From Methanocella paludicola SANAE (GTDB taxonomy: Archaea > Halobacteriota > Methanocellia > Methanocellales > Methanocellaceae), in NCBI RefSeq assembly GCF_000011005.1, contig NC_013665.1:2271501-2335500 (forward strand): a DNA stretch of 64,000 nucleotides, in the 5' to 3' direction. A program made the position numbers and the translations under genes. This document shows positions 24,550-34,368 of this stretch, piece after piece (position 1 is the first letter of the stretch; every line of letters starts with the position of its first letter). The notes beneath the pieces were generated by a model. That model ran no database searches, was not told where the DNA came from, and saw only the letters and a list, made by a program, of their open reading frames with translations.

Positions 24550-25818
24550 CTAGGGCCTCCCATGGCATCGCTTGTATTTCCGGCCGCTCCCGCATGGGCA
24601 TGGGTCGTTGCGGCCGACCCTGGCCGCCGTGCCCTCTTCATCCGATAATACCTGCATTACTCCTTCGGCGGGGCGGCCCTGGCGGAGGAGCGAGGCCATT
24701 ATCTGCATCGGGTGGTTGACGTGCTCGAAGAACATTTTCAGCCCGGGGCAGAGGTAGCTCAGTCCCGGCTCCCCGCTAATGAAGCGATGCTTGGGGCAGT
24801 CGCCGTTGCAGGCAAAGCGCACGATGCACTCGCGACACTGGCGGACCAGGTCCGCCTTACGCTGCCCGAACCTGCGCTGGGCCTCCGAGCCCACCAGCCC
24901 GGCCAGCGGCTTATCGGCGATATTGCCTAAAAAGTAATCAGGCTCGACGAAGTGGTCGCATGAATATACGTCGCCGTTGTGCTCGAGCGCCACGCCCTCC
25001 CCGCAGGTCCGCCGGAAGATGCAGAGCGACGACTGGCCGCTCAGCCAGGCCATCAGCGTGCCGTCGAACTGCTGTACGAACATGCGCCCCACATCGTGGC
25101 GTACCCATTCGTCGAAGATATCGATCAAAAATCGGCCGTATTGCTCCGGCAAGACGGAACGTTCTGTGACCTCCCGGCCCTCCTGGAAGCCCCTTTCGCT
25201 GACGCGCTCGACCACCGGGATGAACTGGAGATACTCGGCGCCCAGCTCGTCGCGGAAGAAACGGTATACTTCAAGGGGGTGATCGCCATTGGCGGCGTTG
25301 ACCGTGCATAAGATGTTAAAATCAACCTTATGTTTCTGCATGAGGCGGACGGCGTTCACGACACGGTCGAACGTGGGCCTGCCCGCCCTGTCCACGCGAT
25401 AGCGGTCGTGCATCTCACGGGGCCCGTCCATGCTCAGGCCGACCAGGAACTTATTTTCGTGCAGGAACTCGCACCACTCGTCGTCGAGCAGGGTGCCGTT
25501 GGTCTGTAGCGTGTTCTGGATGATCGTCCCGGGCTTCTGGCATTTTCGCTCGACGTCCATGGAACGCCGGAAAAAGTCCAGGCCCATGAGAGTCGGTTCC
25601 CCGCCCTGCCATGCGATCACCACCCCGGGCGTCCGGTGCGCCTCGATGGTCTGCCGTATGTAGCGTTCCATAACGTCGTCGGACATGCGGAAACTATCCC
25701 CCGGATAGAGCCGGTCCTTCTTCAGGAAAAAGCAATATGCGCAGGCGAGATTGCACTTCGCGCCCGTCGGCTTGGCCATGACGTGAAAGGCCCCTGGTGG
25801 CTCACATGTCGATGACAT
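24550..25818 (-). CDS. Anaerobic sulfatase-maturating radical SAM enzyme (anSME)
   Basis: The 422-residue enzyme converts the active-site Cys or Ser of sulfatases to C-alpha-formylglycine without oxygen. The radical SAM cluster is C22, C26, C29 ([11 protein letters not shown]), followed by [10 protein letters not shown]. The twitch/SPASM region has CDHF and [14 protein letters not shown] cysteines for two auxiliary Fe-S clusters, then CPKHRF. The last 20 residues are an SEC-C zinc motif ([15 protein letters not shown]), common at the end of anSMEs. It starts seven bases after the arylsulfatase with an AGGAGG site, so it is co-transcribed with its substrate. Confidence 0.93.
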   Translation of the reverse strand: MSSTCEPPGAFHVMAKPTGAKCNLACAYCFFLKKDRLYPGDSFRMSDDVMERYIRQTIEAHRTPGVVIAWQGGEPTLMGLDFFRRSMDVERKCQKPGTIIQNTLQTNGTLLDDEWCEFLHENKFLVGLSMDGPREMHDRYRVDRAGRPTFDRVVNAVRLMQKHKVDFNILCTVNAANGDHPLEVYRFFRDELGAEYLQFIPVVERVSERGFQEGREVTERSVLPEQYGRFLIDIFDEWVRHDVGRMFVQQFDGTLMAWLSGQSSLCIFRRTCGEGVALEHNGDVYSCDHFVEPDYFLGNIADKPLAGLVGSEAQRRFGQRKADLVRQCRECIVRFACNGDCPKHRFISGEPGLSYLCPGLKMFFEHVNHPMQIMASLLRQGRPAEGVMQVLSDEEGTAARVGRNDPCPCGSGRKYKRCHGRP

Positions 25819-25825
25819 GAGCCTC

Positions 25826-28180
25826 CTACTGCCGCGCCATCACGATGCGCATCTCGGCCTCCGCGTCCTTGATCAGCTCGCCGCTGACGTCCACGTCGAC
25901 CTTATGGATCCTGCCGGTGAACTCGAACGGCGACCGGTAGTCCATCGTTACCGGGGCGCCCGGATCGGCGCCCACGACAATGCCCCCACCCAGGGTCATC
26001 CGGATCGGGATGGTGACGGGAATATCAGCCTGCCCGACCAGCCGACCGTCGATATATAGCTGGCCGCGCCCTGGAGTGCCCTTGCCGCCCGGGAGGTCCG
26101 GCTTGCCGGTCACCTCGAACTCGTACCGCAGCTGATGGCGGCCCTCTGGCACCGGCTCCCGGGACTCGACGTGGTACAGCACCTTCGAGACGTAATTGTG
26201 GACGTAATGCAGCCGGCCGTCCTTGACGTAAAACGTAAATCCACCCTCATCGCTTCCCTGCGAGAGGAGCACGCCCTCGGCACCACCCGGGGGGACATCC
26301 ACGTCAGCCGTGATACTATGAGAGCGGTTGAGCACGTTGACCGCCTGCTGATCCGGGATCATCTGCGTGCCGGAATAATATGTGTAGTTCATGCGCGGCG
26401 GGGCTATCGCCGGGCGCTCGTCCATGAAGCGAAGCGTCCCACGGCTATCGATCGGCAGAACCTTGTACTTGCCCGCTTCGATGTACCACAGGGAGATCAT
26501 CTCGATCAGCTTGGGCCGATTTTGTGCCGACAGGTCGTGATTCTCTGCGAAGTCCTCCGCCAGATGGTACAGCTCCCAGCCTCGGGCGTCCAGCTCGATC
26601 AGCCTCTCGGACGATAGCGGCGCCCCGAAGAACTGGCCGCTTTCGGTGAACGACGGGCCGGGCCAGGGGCAGACGGCGCGCCAGCCGTCATGATATATCG
26701 CGCGATGGCCGAACATCTCGAAGTACTGAGTATGGTGCCTGCCCGGAGCATTCGCATCGTCGAAGGTATTGGCCAGGCTCACGCCTTCCAGCGGCGACTG
26801 TGTGACGCCCCTAATGGCCGAAGGCGACGCTATCTCGAGCGCTTCCAGCACGGTGGGCACCATGTCGATGGCATGGCTGTACTGCGTGCGGACCTCGCCG
26901 CTGGATTTAATCCCTCCTGGCCAGTGTACAATGAAGGGGTCGCTGACGCCGCCCCGGTAGGTCTCGCGCTTCCAGCGGCGGAAGGGAGTGTTGCCGGCCC
27001 AGGCCCAGCCCCACGAGTAGTGATTGCTGTACTCGGGACCTCCCAGCTTCTCCATGGCTTTCATGTTTTCCCCCATAGACTCCGGGATGTTGTTGAAGAA
27101 CCGGCTCAGGTTCACCGAGCCGCCCGGGCCGCCCTCGGAGCTGGCGCCATTGTCCGAGAGCAGCATGATGAGGGTATTATTGAATTCGCCAATGCTGCGG
27201 AGGAAATCGAGGAGTCGGCCGATATGGTGGTCGGTATGTTCCAGGAAGCCGGCGAATACCTCCATCATTCGGGCGTAGAGCCTCTTTTCCTCTGACGTGC
27301 ACTCGTCCCATGGCTTGACGTCGGGGTCATGACGTGAGATCTCGGCGTTCGCTGGGATAATGCCCAGCTCTTTCTGCCTTGCAAAGACTTTTTCCCGATA
27401 GGCATCCCAGCCGTCATCAAACCGGCCCTTATATCTGTCCGCCCATTCCCTGGGCACATGGTGGGGAGAATGCATCGCGCCCGTGGCGAAGTACAGGAAG
27501 AACGGCTTGTTTGGCGCTACCTGTTTGGCATCGGCGATGAACGAAATGGCCTTATCGACCAGGTCTACAGTCAGGTGATAGCCTTCCTCAGGGGTCTTCG
27601 GTGGCTCTACCGTGTGGTTATCGTATACCAGCTCAGGATAATACTGGTTCGATTCCCCGGACATGAAGCCATAGAAGCGCTCGAAGCCCCGTCCCAGGGG
27701 CCAGCGGTCGTACGGTCCCGCAGCGGACGACTGGTCGGAGGGCGTCAGATGCCACTTACCCACCGCGTAGGTACTGTAGCCCTGCTGCAATAGAATCTCT
27801 GACAGGAAGCCGTTCTCGAACGGGATGTTGCCGTTGCTGCCCGGGAATCCGGTGGAGCCTTCCGTTATGCAGGCCATGGCATTGGAGTGATGGTTGCGGC
27901 CGGTAAGCACGCAGGAGCGAGTGGGCGAGCACAGGGCAGTCGTATGCATGTTATTATATCTCAGGCCATTGGCCGCCAGACTGTCGATGTTCGGCGTCCG
28001 GATGGGGCTGCCGTAGCAGCCGAGATGGCCGAACCCGGTGTCGTCCAGTATGATGAATAGTACATTCGGCATTCCCTCCCTGGACCTGACGGGCTCCGGC
28101 CATGCCGGGGAAGATTCGTCCACCGTACGGCCGATAATGCCGTTAAACGCCGTTCCAGGCTTATATTCCTTCATTGCCAT
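25826..28180 (-). CDS. Arylsulfatase, Cys-type (784 aa)
   Basis: This large type I sulfatase hydrolyses sulfate esters. The fold starts with [19 protein letters not shown] (metal-binding DD) and has the formylglycine motif LCSPTRS with Cys84 as the modified residue. KWHL, metal-site [12 protein letters not shown] and TGAMHSPHH segments follow. The C-terminal 200 residues form an extra beta domain. No signal peptide is present, so the enzyme should be cytoplasmic. It heads a leftward operon with anSME and DUF202, and is divergent from a BASS transporter across an inverted repeat. The length is like the large bacterial arylsulfatases, which suggests lateral acquisition. Confidence 0.93.
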   Translation of the reverse strand: MAMKEYKPGTAFNGIIGRTVDESSPAWPEPVRSREGMPNVLFIILDDTGFGHLGCYGSPIRTPNIDSLAANGLRYNNMHTTALCSPTRSCVLTGRNHHSNAMACITEGSTGFPGSNGNIPFENGFLSEILLQQGYSTYAVGKWHLTPSDQSSAAGPYDRWPLGRGFERFYGFMSGESNQYYPELVYDNHTVEPPKTPEEGYHLTVDLVDKAISFIADAKQVAPNKPFFLYFATGAMHSPHHVPREWADRYKGRFDDGWDAYREKVFARQKELGIIPANAEISRHDPDVKPWDECTSEEKRLYARMMEVFAGFLEHTDHHIGRLLDFLRSIGEFNNTLIMLLSDNGASSEGGPGGSVNLSRFFNNIPESMGENMKAMEKLGGPEYSNHYSWGWAWAGNTPFRRWKRETYRGGVSDPFIVHWPGGIKSSGEVRTQYSHAIDMVPTVLEALEIASPSAIRGVTQSPLEGVSLANTFDDANAPGRHHTQYFEMFGHRAIYHDGWRAVCPWPGPSFTESGQFFGAPLSSERLIELDARGWELYHLAEDFAENHDLSAQNRPKLIEMISLWYIEAGKYKVLPIDSRGTLRFMDERPAIAPPRMNYTYYSGTQMIPDQQAVNVLNRSHSITADVDVPPGGAEGVLLSQGSDEGGFTFYVKDGRLHYVHNYVSKVLYHVESREPVPEGRHQLRYEFEVTGKPDLPGGKGTPGRGQLYIDGRLVGQADIPVTIPIRMTLGGGIVVGADPGAPVTMDYRSPFEFTGRIHKVDVDVSGELIKDAEAEMRIVMARQ

Positions 28181-28236
28181 TTTCCCTTCACCTGCTTATA
28201 CGGTCCTCTCCAGAGTGACGCAGCACTAAAAAATGA

Positions 28237-28296
28237 TTTTATATAAATATATAAATGCGTAATAGATAATTATCCTTAACTTAACGGATAATCATC
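28237..28296. promoter_or_regulatory. Divergent promoter with inverted-repeat operator
   Basis: Between the sulfatase and the BASS transporter, an A+T-rich tract with TATATAAATATATAAA (28240-28256) gives the leftward TATA box. Next to it GATAATTATCC (28265-28275) and GGATAATCATC (28286-28296) form an 11-bp inverted repeat with one mismatch and a ten-base spacer. This is the arrangement expected for a dimeric regulator controlling both directions. Confidence 0.55.
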
Positions 28297-28338
28297 TTAC
28301 TGCGCCCTATAAGGGAACGATGAGGCAGGTCGGTCACT

Positions 28339-29211
28339 ATGGCAAACGACATCCTGACGATGATCAAGGTATGTGCGGCTATCAGCGTGTTCACTTTCGT
28401 TTTTTCCCGGGGACTGGGCACGCGCATCGATGACCTCGGCTACTTCAGCACGCGATCCGGGCTGATGGCAAGGTCTTTTCTTTCCGTCGATGTCCTGGTC
28501 CCGCTCATCACGATCGCGGTCATCTATCTCGTCAGCCCTTCGAGGGCCACGGCTATCGGCCTGATCCTGCTCGCGGCAGCGCCGGTCGCTCCCCTTGTCT
28601 CAAAGAACATAGCGAATGCCGGTGGAAAGCTGGACTACGCCATGAGCCTCCAGGTGTTGCTGGCATCGCTGGCGATAGTCACGACGCCCGCCTTGCTATA
28701 TCTTTTATCCCGCGTTACGGGGATCACTATGAACATCGATCCGATATCAGTGGCAGAGAGCGTCGGGCTCTCCGTGCTCGTGCCCATCCTTGGCGGGGTG
28801 TTTGTCAGACGGCTATTCCCGGCCCTGGCTGAACGCCTTATCCGGCCGCTGGAGATCTGCTCGATCGTCGTCCTGGCCCTGGTGTTCATCATCGTCCTGC
28901 TGTTCACGTATCAGCTTGTCTTTGTCCCGAATATCCGGTCCTATATAGCCATGGTACTGGTGGTCGTCGGTGCCCTGGCGGCAGGCCACCTGATGGCGCC
29001 GGGGCTGCCGGAAGAACAGACGACTCTGGCGCTGGAGAGCGCGGCGCGGAACAGCGGGCTCGCCCTGCTGATAGCCTCGGAATACGCCTCGCTCGAGAGG
29101 GCCCTGCCGGTGATGATACCGTACTTACTATTATCCGCAGCCATATGCTTCATTTACATCCGATACCGGAAAATGGGGCATGGTATTACGCGACCTACCC
29201 GGTCTGGTTAG
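28339..29211 (+). CDS. BASS-family (bile acid:sodium symporter-like) transporter
   Basis: The 290-residue protein has about nine to ten transmembrane helices and the family signature LALESAARNSGLALLIA, with LLAAAPVAPLVSKN in the first core half. BASS proteins import organic anions with sodium; some bacterial members carry sulfonates or sulfated metabolites. Its position, divergent from arylsulfatase and maturase genes across a shared operator, suggests that it imports a sulfated organic compound for the cytoplasmic sulfatases. That substrate is inferred. Confidence 0.8.
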   Translation: MANDILTMIKVCAAISVFTFVFSRGLGTRIDDLGYFSTRSGLMARSFLSVDVLVPLITIAVIYLVSPSRATAIGLILLAAAPVAPLVSKNIANAGGKLDYAMSLQVLLASLAIVTTPALLYLLSRVTGITMNIDPISVAESVGLSVLVPILGGVFVRRLFPALAERLIRPLEICSIVVLALVFIIVLLFTYQLVFVPNIRSYIAMVLVVVGALAAGHLMAPGLPEEQTTLALESAARNSGLALLIASEYASLERALPVMIPYLLLSAAICFIYIRYRKMGHGITRPTRSG

Positions 29212-29329
29212 GGATCGTCGGGCATTTTTCAATACGCGGGAACATGCGGCTCCCGCTGGCGGCATATCGCATCATTATCAGGTCGCCATGATAAGGGGCC
29301 AACGTATGCCTCCTTTTAATGATGGCCCT

Positions 29330-30829
29330 TTAATCGCCGGGAACATTCTTCATCTGCTCGCTGGCCTTTTCAACGGTGAAACTCGCGGCCTTCTGGCGCG
29401 GCGGGAATTCCTTGAACGTCGCCATGAACTCTCCGACGGCCTTCTGCGCAGGTATGACCAGGTACGCGTGGGAGAATAACCAGTCGTAGTAAGTGTTCGA
29501 AGTGGTATCCGCGAACTCAAATGGATCGGTGCGCAGGTTGAAAATCTTCGGCACACGTAGGTGGGTGAATGGATTGGCCCAGACGGCTAGAGTCCCCGGG
29601 CACCGCTGTTCCAGGAAGACCATTTTCCAATTGTTATAGCGCATGGCGAGTAGATCGCCGTCGTCCGAGAAGTAGAAGAATACGTCGCGGGGCCACTTCT
29701 TTTCTTTACCGGCCAGGTAGGGCAGCAGGTTGTATCCGTCGATGTGTACCTTGAATTTTTTCTTGCCCGCCTTATGCCCTTTCTTCAATTTTTCAATGAT
29801 ATCCGGTTCGCCTGCGGCCGCCAGGAAGGTCGGCAGCCAGTCGTGGTGACTGACGATCTCGTTACAGACGCTCCCGGGCTTGATCTTACCGGGCCAGCGC
29901 AATAATAACGGCACTCGAAAGGCGCCTTCCCAGCACGTATTCTTCTCGCTGCGGAATGGGGTCGTGCCAGCGTCCGGCCAGGAGTTGCGATGCGGACCGT
30001 TATCGGTGCTGTACATGACGATGGTGTTATCCGCGATGTCGAGGTCGTCCAGCTGCTTAAGCAACTGTCCTACGCACCAGTCATGATAGATCATGGCGTC
30101 GTGGTACTCGGACTGCCAGAGCCCCGACTTCCCCAGGTAATCGGGCCGGACGTGGGTGCGGAAGTGCATGTGTGTCGTGTTGAACCAGACGAAGAAGGGC
30201 TTGCCGTCTTTATGCTGACGCTTGATGAAGTCCTTCGCCGCCTTGAGGAACTCTTCGTCGACCGTCTCCATGCGCTTTTTCGTGAGAGGGCCCGTGTCCT
30301 CGATCTTCTGACCCCCGTCCGGCTTCGCCCAGCAATGCAGGACGCCCCGGGGCCCGAAGTTCTTCCTGAAGTCAGGGAAGAGCGATTCCGGAGGATAGTC
30401 CCGTTCTTCGGGCTCTTCCTCCGCGTTCAAATGGTACAGGTTGCCGAAGAACTCGTCTAAGCCGTGCATCGTCGGCAGGAACTTATCCTTATCACCGAAA
30501 TGGTTCTTCCCGAACTGGCCCGTGGCATATCCCAGCGGCTTTAAAAGTTCCGCTATCGTCGGGTCCTCGGCGCTAAGGCCGATTTCCGCGCCCGGCATTC
30601 CTACTTTGCTCAGCCCCGTTCGGTAAACGCTCTGCCCCGTGATAAAAGATGAGCGTCCGGCGGTGCAGCTTTGCTCGCCGTAGCTGTCGGTGAAGAGCAA
30701 GCCCTCCTCGCCGATACGGTCTATGTTGGGGGTGCGGTATCCCATTAGCCCTTTCGAGTAGATGCTCAGGTTGGTGATACCGATATCGTCTCCCCATATA
30801 ACCAGAATGTTGGGTTTCTTTGCAGCCAT
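29330..30829 (-). CDS. Arylsulfatase, Cys-type (499 aa)
   Basis: This second type I sulfatase is in the smaller size class. PNILVIWGDDIGITNLS begins the fold, and SCTAGRSSF contains the formylglycine precursor Cys55 in a CxAxR variant of the usual CxPxR motif. MYSTDNGPHRNSWPDAG supplies the metal-site Asp-Asn. There is no signal peptide, so it is cytoplasmic, and it must depend on the anSME encoded nearby at 24550-25818. It has its own promoter with a 16-base A/T palindrome at 30864-30879. It is a different subfamily from the 784-residue enzyme. Confidence 0.92.
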   Translation of the reverse strand: MAAKKPNILVIWGDDIGITNLSIYSKGLMGYRTPNIDRIGEEGLLFTDSYGEQSCTAGRSSFITGQSVYRTGLSKVGMPGAEIGLSAEDPTIAELLKPLGYATGQFGKNHFGDKDKFLPTMHGLDEFFGNLYHLNAEEEPEERDYPPESLFPDFRKNFGPRGVLHCWAKPDGGQKIEDTGPLTKKRMETVDEEFLKAAKDFIKRQHKDGKPFFVWFNTTHMHFRTHVRPDYLGKSGLWQSEYHDAMIYHDWCVGQLLKQLDDLDIADNTIVMYSTDNGPHRNSWPDAGTTPFRSEKNTCWEGAFRVPLLLRWPGKIKPGSVCNEIVSHHDWLPTFLAAAGEPDIIEKLKKGHKAGKKKFKVHIDGYNLLPYLAGKEKKWPRDVFFYFSDDGDLLAMRYNNWKMVFLEQRCPGTLAVWANPFTHLRVPKIFNLRTDPFEFADTTSNTYYDWLFSHAYLVIPAQKAVGEFMATFKEFPPRQKAASFTVEKASEQMKNVPGD

Positions 30830-30943
30830 TGATAATCCCTACCAATCTGTACTGTAGAAGCTTTATTATTATAATAATAGCATTATTAAATTGTTAAATG
30901 TTGACTCATAGTCCACAAAAAACATGGAAAGTAACATTAATCA

Positions 30944-31321
30944 ATGGGCGACGTTGTCGGGTGTCCCATGACCGGTATAGAGAATTACACTATGATAGCC
31001 GTGGACTGGCTTAAGTCCGCTACCGAGATGATCAGCGTCATCCTCGTAGCCACGGGGGTGGTCGTCACATCCTTTAAGATACTACAGATGATCAGCTCGC
31101 CGCATCTCAGGAATTACAACCAGGCACGGCTGACCTTCTCCAGGTATCTGGTCATGGCCCTCGAGTTCATGCTGGCGGCGGACATAGTGGCCACTGCAGT
31201 GAAGCCTAGCTGGAACGACCTCATCATGCTCGGGTCCATTGCTATTATACGAACATTCCTCAATTTCTTCCTGCAGCGCGAGATGAAAGAGGAAGAAGAA
31301 GCCATAAAGAAAGTGGCTTGA
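30944..31321 (+). CDS. DUF1622 membrane protein
   Basis: This 125-residue protein has three predicted helices and matches DUF1622: AVDWLKSATEMISVILVATG, then LTFSRYLVMALEFMLAADIV and a LGSIAIIRTFLNFFLQREM end with an acidic tail. The family is uncharacterised. The start ATG 30944 is used; ATG 30968, preceded by GGTGT, is a credible alternative. It is divergent from the second sulfatase. Confidence 0.82.
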   Translation: MGDVVGCPMTGIENYTMIAVDWLKSATEMISVILVATGVVVTSFKILQMISSPHLRNYNQARLTFSRYLVMALEFMLAADIVATAVKPSWNDLIMLGSIAIIRTFLNFFLQREMKEEEEAIKKVA

Positions 31322-31412
31322 ACGCCGTGCTAAAACAATTTATTATCATATTATTATAATAATTCTTATAAGCATGCAAGAGGAAATATTGCATTATAAT
31401 AGGTGCGTGGGT

Positions 31413-31838
31413 ATGAGGCTTATCAGCATTATTATCGCTATATCTCTGTCGGCCATAGCGGCAGCAGGGCTCATTTCGTGGCCGGCGCTTGCCAGCCTGA
31501 ACCAGCCGGCACAGGTGATCGGGATGCCATTCATATCCACGGATTGCGTTACTTATGCCATGCCCGCGTCGTTCGGGGGATTCGTGTGCATTGAGTTCAA
31601 CAGCACATTCCTGGAGCAGCGGGATCTTGAAAAGCTGGACATCGATTTCCCGCTATTTACAGATGCAACAGTGGCCGGGCCGGCGGTCATGGACGCGGAC
31701 AGCGGCGAGACGACGGCGAACGTCCTTCCATTCGGCCCTGTAGACCTCGCGTTCCCGTCCATAAGCCAGGTAGCCGACCAGTCGATAAAATATTCGGATA
31801 CCTATTTCTTCACCGATACCATCGGCATAGGCGGGTAA
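31413..31838 (+). CDS. Secreted hypothetical protein
   Basis: This 141-residue protein has a Sec signal peptide (MRLISIIIAISLSAIAAAG, cleavage probably near ALA-SLN) and an acidic extracellular part with few basic residues, ending TDTIGIGG. Two cysteines (DCVTYAMP and FVCIEF) could form a disulfide. The ATG at 31413 sets the signal peptide at the N-terminus; an upstream start would add 13 unlikely residues. An A/T palindrome similar to that upstream of sulfatase 2 lies at 31349-31364. No family was recognised. Confidence 0.6.
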   Translation: MRLISIIIAISLSAIAAAGLISWPALASLNQPAQVIGMPFISTDCVTYAMPASFGGFVCIEFNSTFLEQRDLEKLDIDFPLFTDATVAGPAVMDADSGETTANVLPFGPVDLAFPSISQVADQSIKYSDTYFFTDTIGIGG

Positions 31839-31847
31839 TGCCGGTGC

Positions 31848-32414
31848 CTAATTATTTTTTATGCTTTCCAGCAGCTTTGACACGGCGGCGATCTTCTCAC
31901 CGACGATCTTTGGGTCATAATACCCATAGCCGAAAGACCTGATGCCCATGTTCATCGTATTGCCTCCCGGTAACCTGAGGCCCATCACTTTACCGTATAT
32001 CGTCCCCGGCTGGATCGGGAACTCGTTGAAAATGTCCTTTTGCGGCTCGCCGATGACGATCGAGGGGCTCGTGCCACTCATATTGACGTTAGCGGCTGAA
32101 TAAGTTTTAGGCAGCATGAAGCTGGACGGGTCTAAGTTGACATCGGAGACCAGCGTCCTCAGGCTCCCATTGCCTATGCCGGTGTTCCCCACGCCGCGAA
32201 TGCCCGGATAGTGGACGATCTTTTCGATGGCGCTGCCATTGTTATTAGCTCCTTGCGGGAGATAATTCCTGGTGCTCCTGTTGGATAGTGCACAAAAATC
32301 TGCTCGAGCTTCCGACCTGATAGAATACTGGCCAATGAACAACGTAAGGAGCAGGCCCGTTAAGACGAAAATAGTGGTCGCTGTCTTTAAAAATACGCTA
32401 TATCCCCCACTCAT
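31848..32414 (-). CDS. Membrane-anchored or secreted hypothetical protein
   Basis: This 188-residue protein starts with a signal anchor (MSGGYSVFLKTATTIFVLTG and a further hydrophobic stretch). The exposed part is rich in Gly, Asn and Ser (LPQGANNNGSAIEKIV, GNTGIGNGSLRTLV), with a helical end (VGEKIAAVSKLLESIKNN). It is convergent with the preceding secreted gene, with nine bases between the stops. No family was recognised. Confidence 0.55.
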   Translation of the reverse strand: MSGGYSVFLKTATTIFVLTGLLLTLFIGQYSIRSEARADFCALSNRSTRNYLPQGANNNGSAIEKIVHYPGIRGVGNTGIGNGSLRTLVSDVNLDPSSFMLPKTYSAANVNMSGTSPSIVIGEPQKDIFNEFPIQPGTIYGKVMGLRLPGGNTMNMGIRSFGYGYYDPKIVGEKIAAVSKLLESIKNN

Positions 32415-32503
32415 AAGTATCTTTAGGCCATTAGAGATTTTAAAAGATAGCTATTGAAAAGCAAAACGAATTGGCATATATATAAAAATAATAGCGGGCC
32501 GCG

Positions 32504-33844
32504 TCATCGCCTATCCACTAGACGCTTCGGCCTGCCCTTCTTCGCGTAGAATTCCAGTTTACCCGGCGGCAGGAAATCGAAGGACAGCCTGAACTTATCT
32601 TCCTCGAAGGCCCTGGCCAGCCCCGGCTTATACTTTAAAAAGGCCTCGGTGAAGCGCTCTTCCACCGGCCGTCGCCCCGGCCTGTCCGGATCGAAGCACT
32701 CAAGGTTGAGCTTCATGATGGTCGATCCGCCCGATCTATCGATGAAGGCCTCGTACTCGCCCGTAAGGTACTCCATGTTATCCCGCTGGAAGACGCCCGA
32801 CTCCACGTCCACCCGGTTGAACGGGTTACCGGCCACCCAGACAGTCTCCGACTCGCGCTGAGGATAGAAGATACGCATGTGCGTCCGGCCGCATGCGCAC
32901 TTTTCCCTCGACATGACCACGGTCGTGTCCTCGGTATCGTAGTTGATGAGCAGCGTGCCGCACTTCCCGCCCACCGGCAGCAGCGTCGTCAGCACCATCC
33001 GGCCGCACTCCCCGTCCGGGACGAACTTCATCAAGGTCGGGTCGTACACGTCCAGGTGCACCATGTCCTCGGGCACATGGAGGCCGTTCTGCTCCGCGCA
33101 TTCGCCGCACATCGTGCCCTCGGTGCTCCCGTAGGTGTTGAACACTTTACAGCCCCAGATCTCCTCGACGTACTCCCGCGATTCCTTCGCGAAGCTCTCG
33201 CCGCCTGACACGAGCCTTTTTACGCCCGAATCCCGGGGCTCCATGCCCTCTGCCTTCATGCGCCTGGCCAGCCTCAAGAGCTTAAAAACGCTCCCCAGGA
33301 TGCCCGTAGGCTTATATCCCTTGATGGTCCGCAGGGGGAAGCTGCATTTTCCGAAGGGCACGATGGTCATGCCCATCCGGTGGGCCGCCAGGGTCATGGT
33401 GTTGGCGCCCACGTTCATGCCGTAGGACGCGCAGACAATGAGACGGTCGCCCATGCCGAAGCCCTGGGCCACGAAGAAGCGCGCGTACTTCTCCGCATAT
33501 CGCTGCCAGTCCTGATACGTTAAAAAGAACGACTTCGGCGTGCCGCTGGTGCCGCTGGTCTCGTGGATGGTGAACACGTCCGGCCAGCCCACGCTCCTGA
33601 ACCGGAAGTTCTCCGTCACCGGAGGCTGGCTCTCCCGGATCGTCTGGCCCGAGATGATGGGCAGCCTCGCGAGGTCCTCGTGGGTGCGGATAGAGGCGAC
33701 ATCGATACCGTTCTCCCTGAACCACTGGCTGTAGAACGGGGAGTTCTCCTCCGCATACCTTACGGTATACTGGATGCGGTCCTCGATGAGGGCGTTGAGC
33801 CCGGCGCGCCCCATCGTTTCCATCGGCTCGTTGAAATACGCCAT
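32504..33844 (-). CDS. PaaK-like adenylate-forming ligase (phenylacetate-CoA ligase or F390 synthetase type)
   Basis: The 446-residue protein is an ANL-superfamily adenylating enzyme of the PaaK branch: HETSGTSGTPKSFFLTYQDW is the phosphate-binding loop, VFNTYGSTEGTMCGE the aromatic/Glu motif, and VLTTLLPVGG and the C-terminal lid follow. In methanogens such paralogues are often annotated as coenzyme F390 synthetase, which adenylylates F420 on oxygen exposure; phenylacetate-CoA ligase is the alternative. Cysteines near ECAEQNG and KCACGRTHMR could bind a metal. It is the last gene of a possible leftward unit with fasciclin and TspO genes (15-32 base gaps). Confidence 0.82.
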   Translation of the reverse strand: MAYFNEPMETMGRAGLNALIEDRIQYTVRYAEENSPFYSQWFRENGIDVASIRTHEDLARLPIISGQTIRESQPPVTENFRFRSVGWPDVFTIHETSGTSGTPKSFFLTYQDWQRYAEKYARFFVAQGFGMGDRLIVCASYGMNVGANTMTLAAHRMGMTIVPFGKCSFPLRTIKGYKPTGILGSVFKLLRLARRMKAEGMEPRDSGVKRLVSGGESFAKESREYVEEIWGCKVFNTYGSTEGTMCGECAEQNGLHVPEDMVHLDVYDPTLMKFVPDGECGRMVLTTLLPVGGKCGTLLINYDTEDTTVVMSREKCACGRTHMRIFYPQRESETVWVAGNPFNRVDVESGVFQRDNMEYLTGEYEAFIDRSGGSTIMKLNLECFDPDRPGRRPVEERFTEAFLKYKPGLARAFEEDKFRLSFDFLPPGKLEFYAKKGRPKRLVDRR

Positions 33845-33859
33845 CGGATATACTCTGTC

Positions 33860-34336
33860 TTACGGGTTTAATAAGAATACGGCCACGTTGAGGCAGGTGG
33901 CGAAGGAGACCCACAGGATGTAGGGCACCATGGCGTATGCCGCCGGCTTCGAGAGACCATAGAACTCGTACGTCGTGAGCACGATCAGGGCGAGCAACAG
34001 CAGGATAAGCGCGACGCCGAGCAGAATGTTGTGGAACCCGAAGAATCCGACTGACCAGAGCACGTTCATAATTAGCTGGGCCGCGTATACGGCTATGGCG
34101 GAATCCCTCTGCTTGCTCTGCGGCAGCCTCCAGACGAGGAATAGCGCGATGGCCATGAGCAAATAAAGTATCGTCCAGGCGGGGCCGAAGAGCCAGTCGG
34201 GAGGCGTGAAGAAGGGCTTGTTCAATGAGGCGTACCAGGTCGTGATGCTCGGTATGGTGAAGACCGAGCCTATGAGCGCCGCCAGAAAGCTCGCTGCGAG
34301 GGCGGCGACGAGCTTCACGATATCGTTGAACTTCAT
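33860..34336 (-). CDS. tspO: TspO/MBR family membrane protein
   Basis: The 158-residue protein has five transmembrane helices and the TspO signatures WYASLNKPFFTPPDWLFGP (after helix 1) and WSVGFFGFHN. TspO binds tetrapyrroles and related ligands and takes part in oxidative-stress control. A role with oxygen-related neighbours (the PaaK/F390 synthetase-like ligase) is possible but unproven. It starts 32 bases after the fasciclin stop. Confidence 0.92.
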   Translation of the reverse strand: MKFNDIVKLVAALAASFLAALIGSVFTIPSITTWYASLNKPFFTPPDWLFGPAWTILYLLMAIALFLVWRLPQSKQRDSAIAVYAAQLIMNVLWSVGFFGFHNILLGVALILLLLALIVLTTYEFYGLSKPAAYAMVPYILWVSFATCLNVAVFLLNP

Positions 34337-34368
34337 GTGCTTAAGTTATGACCGCCAGGTAGATAAAT

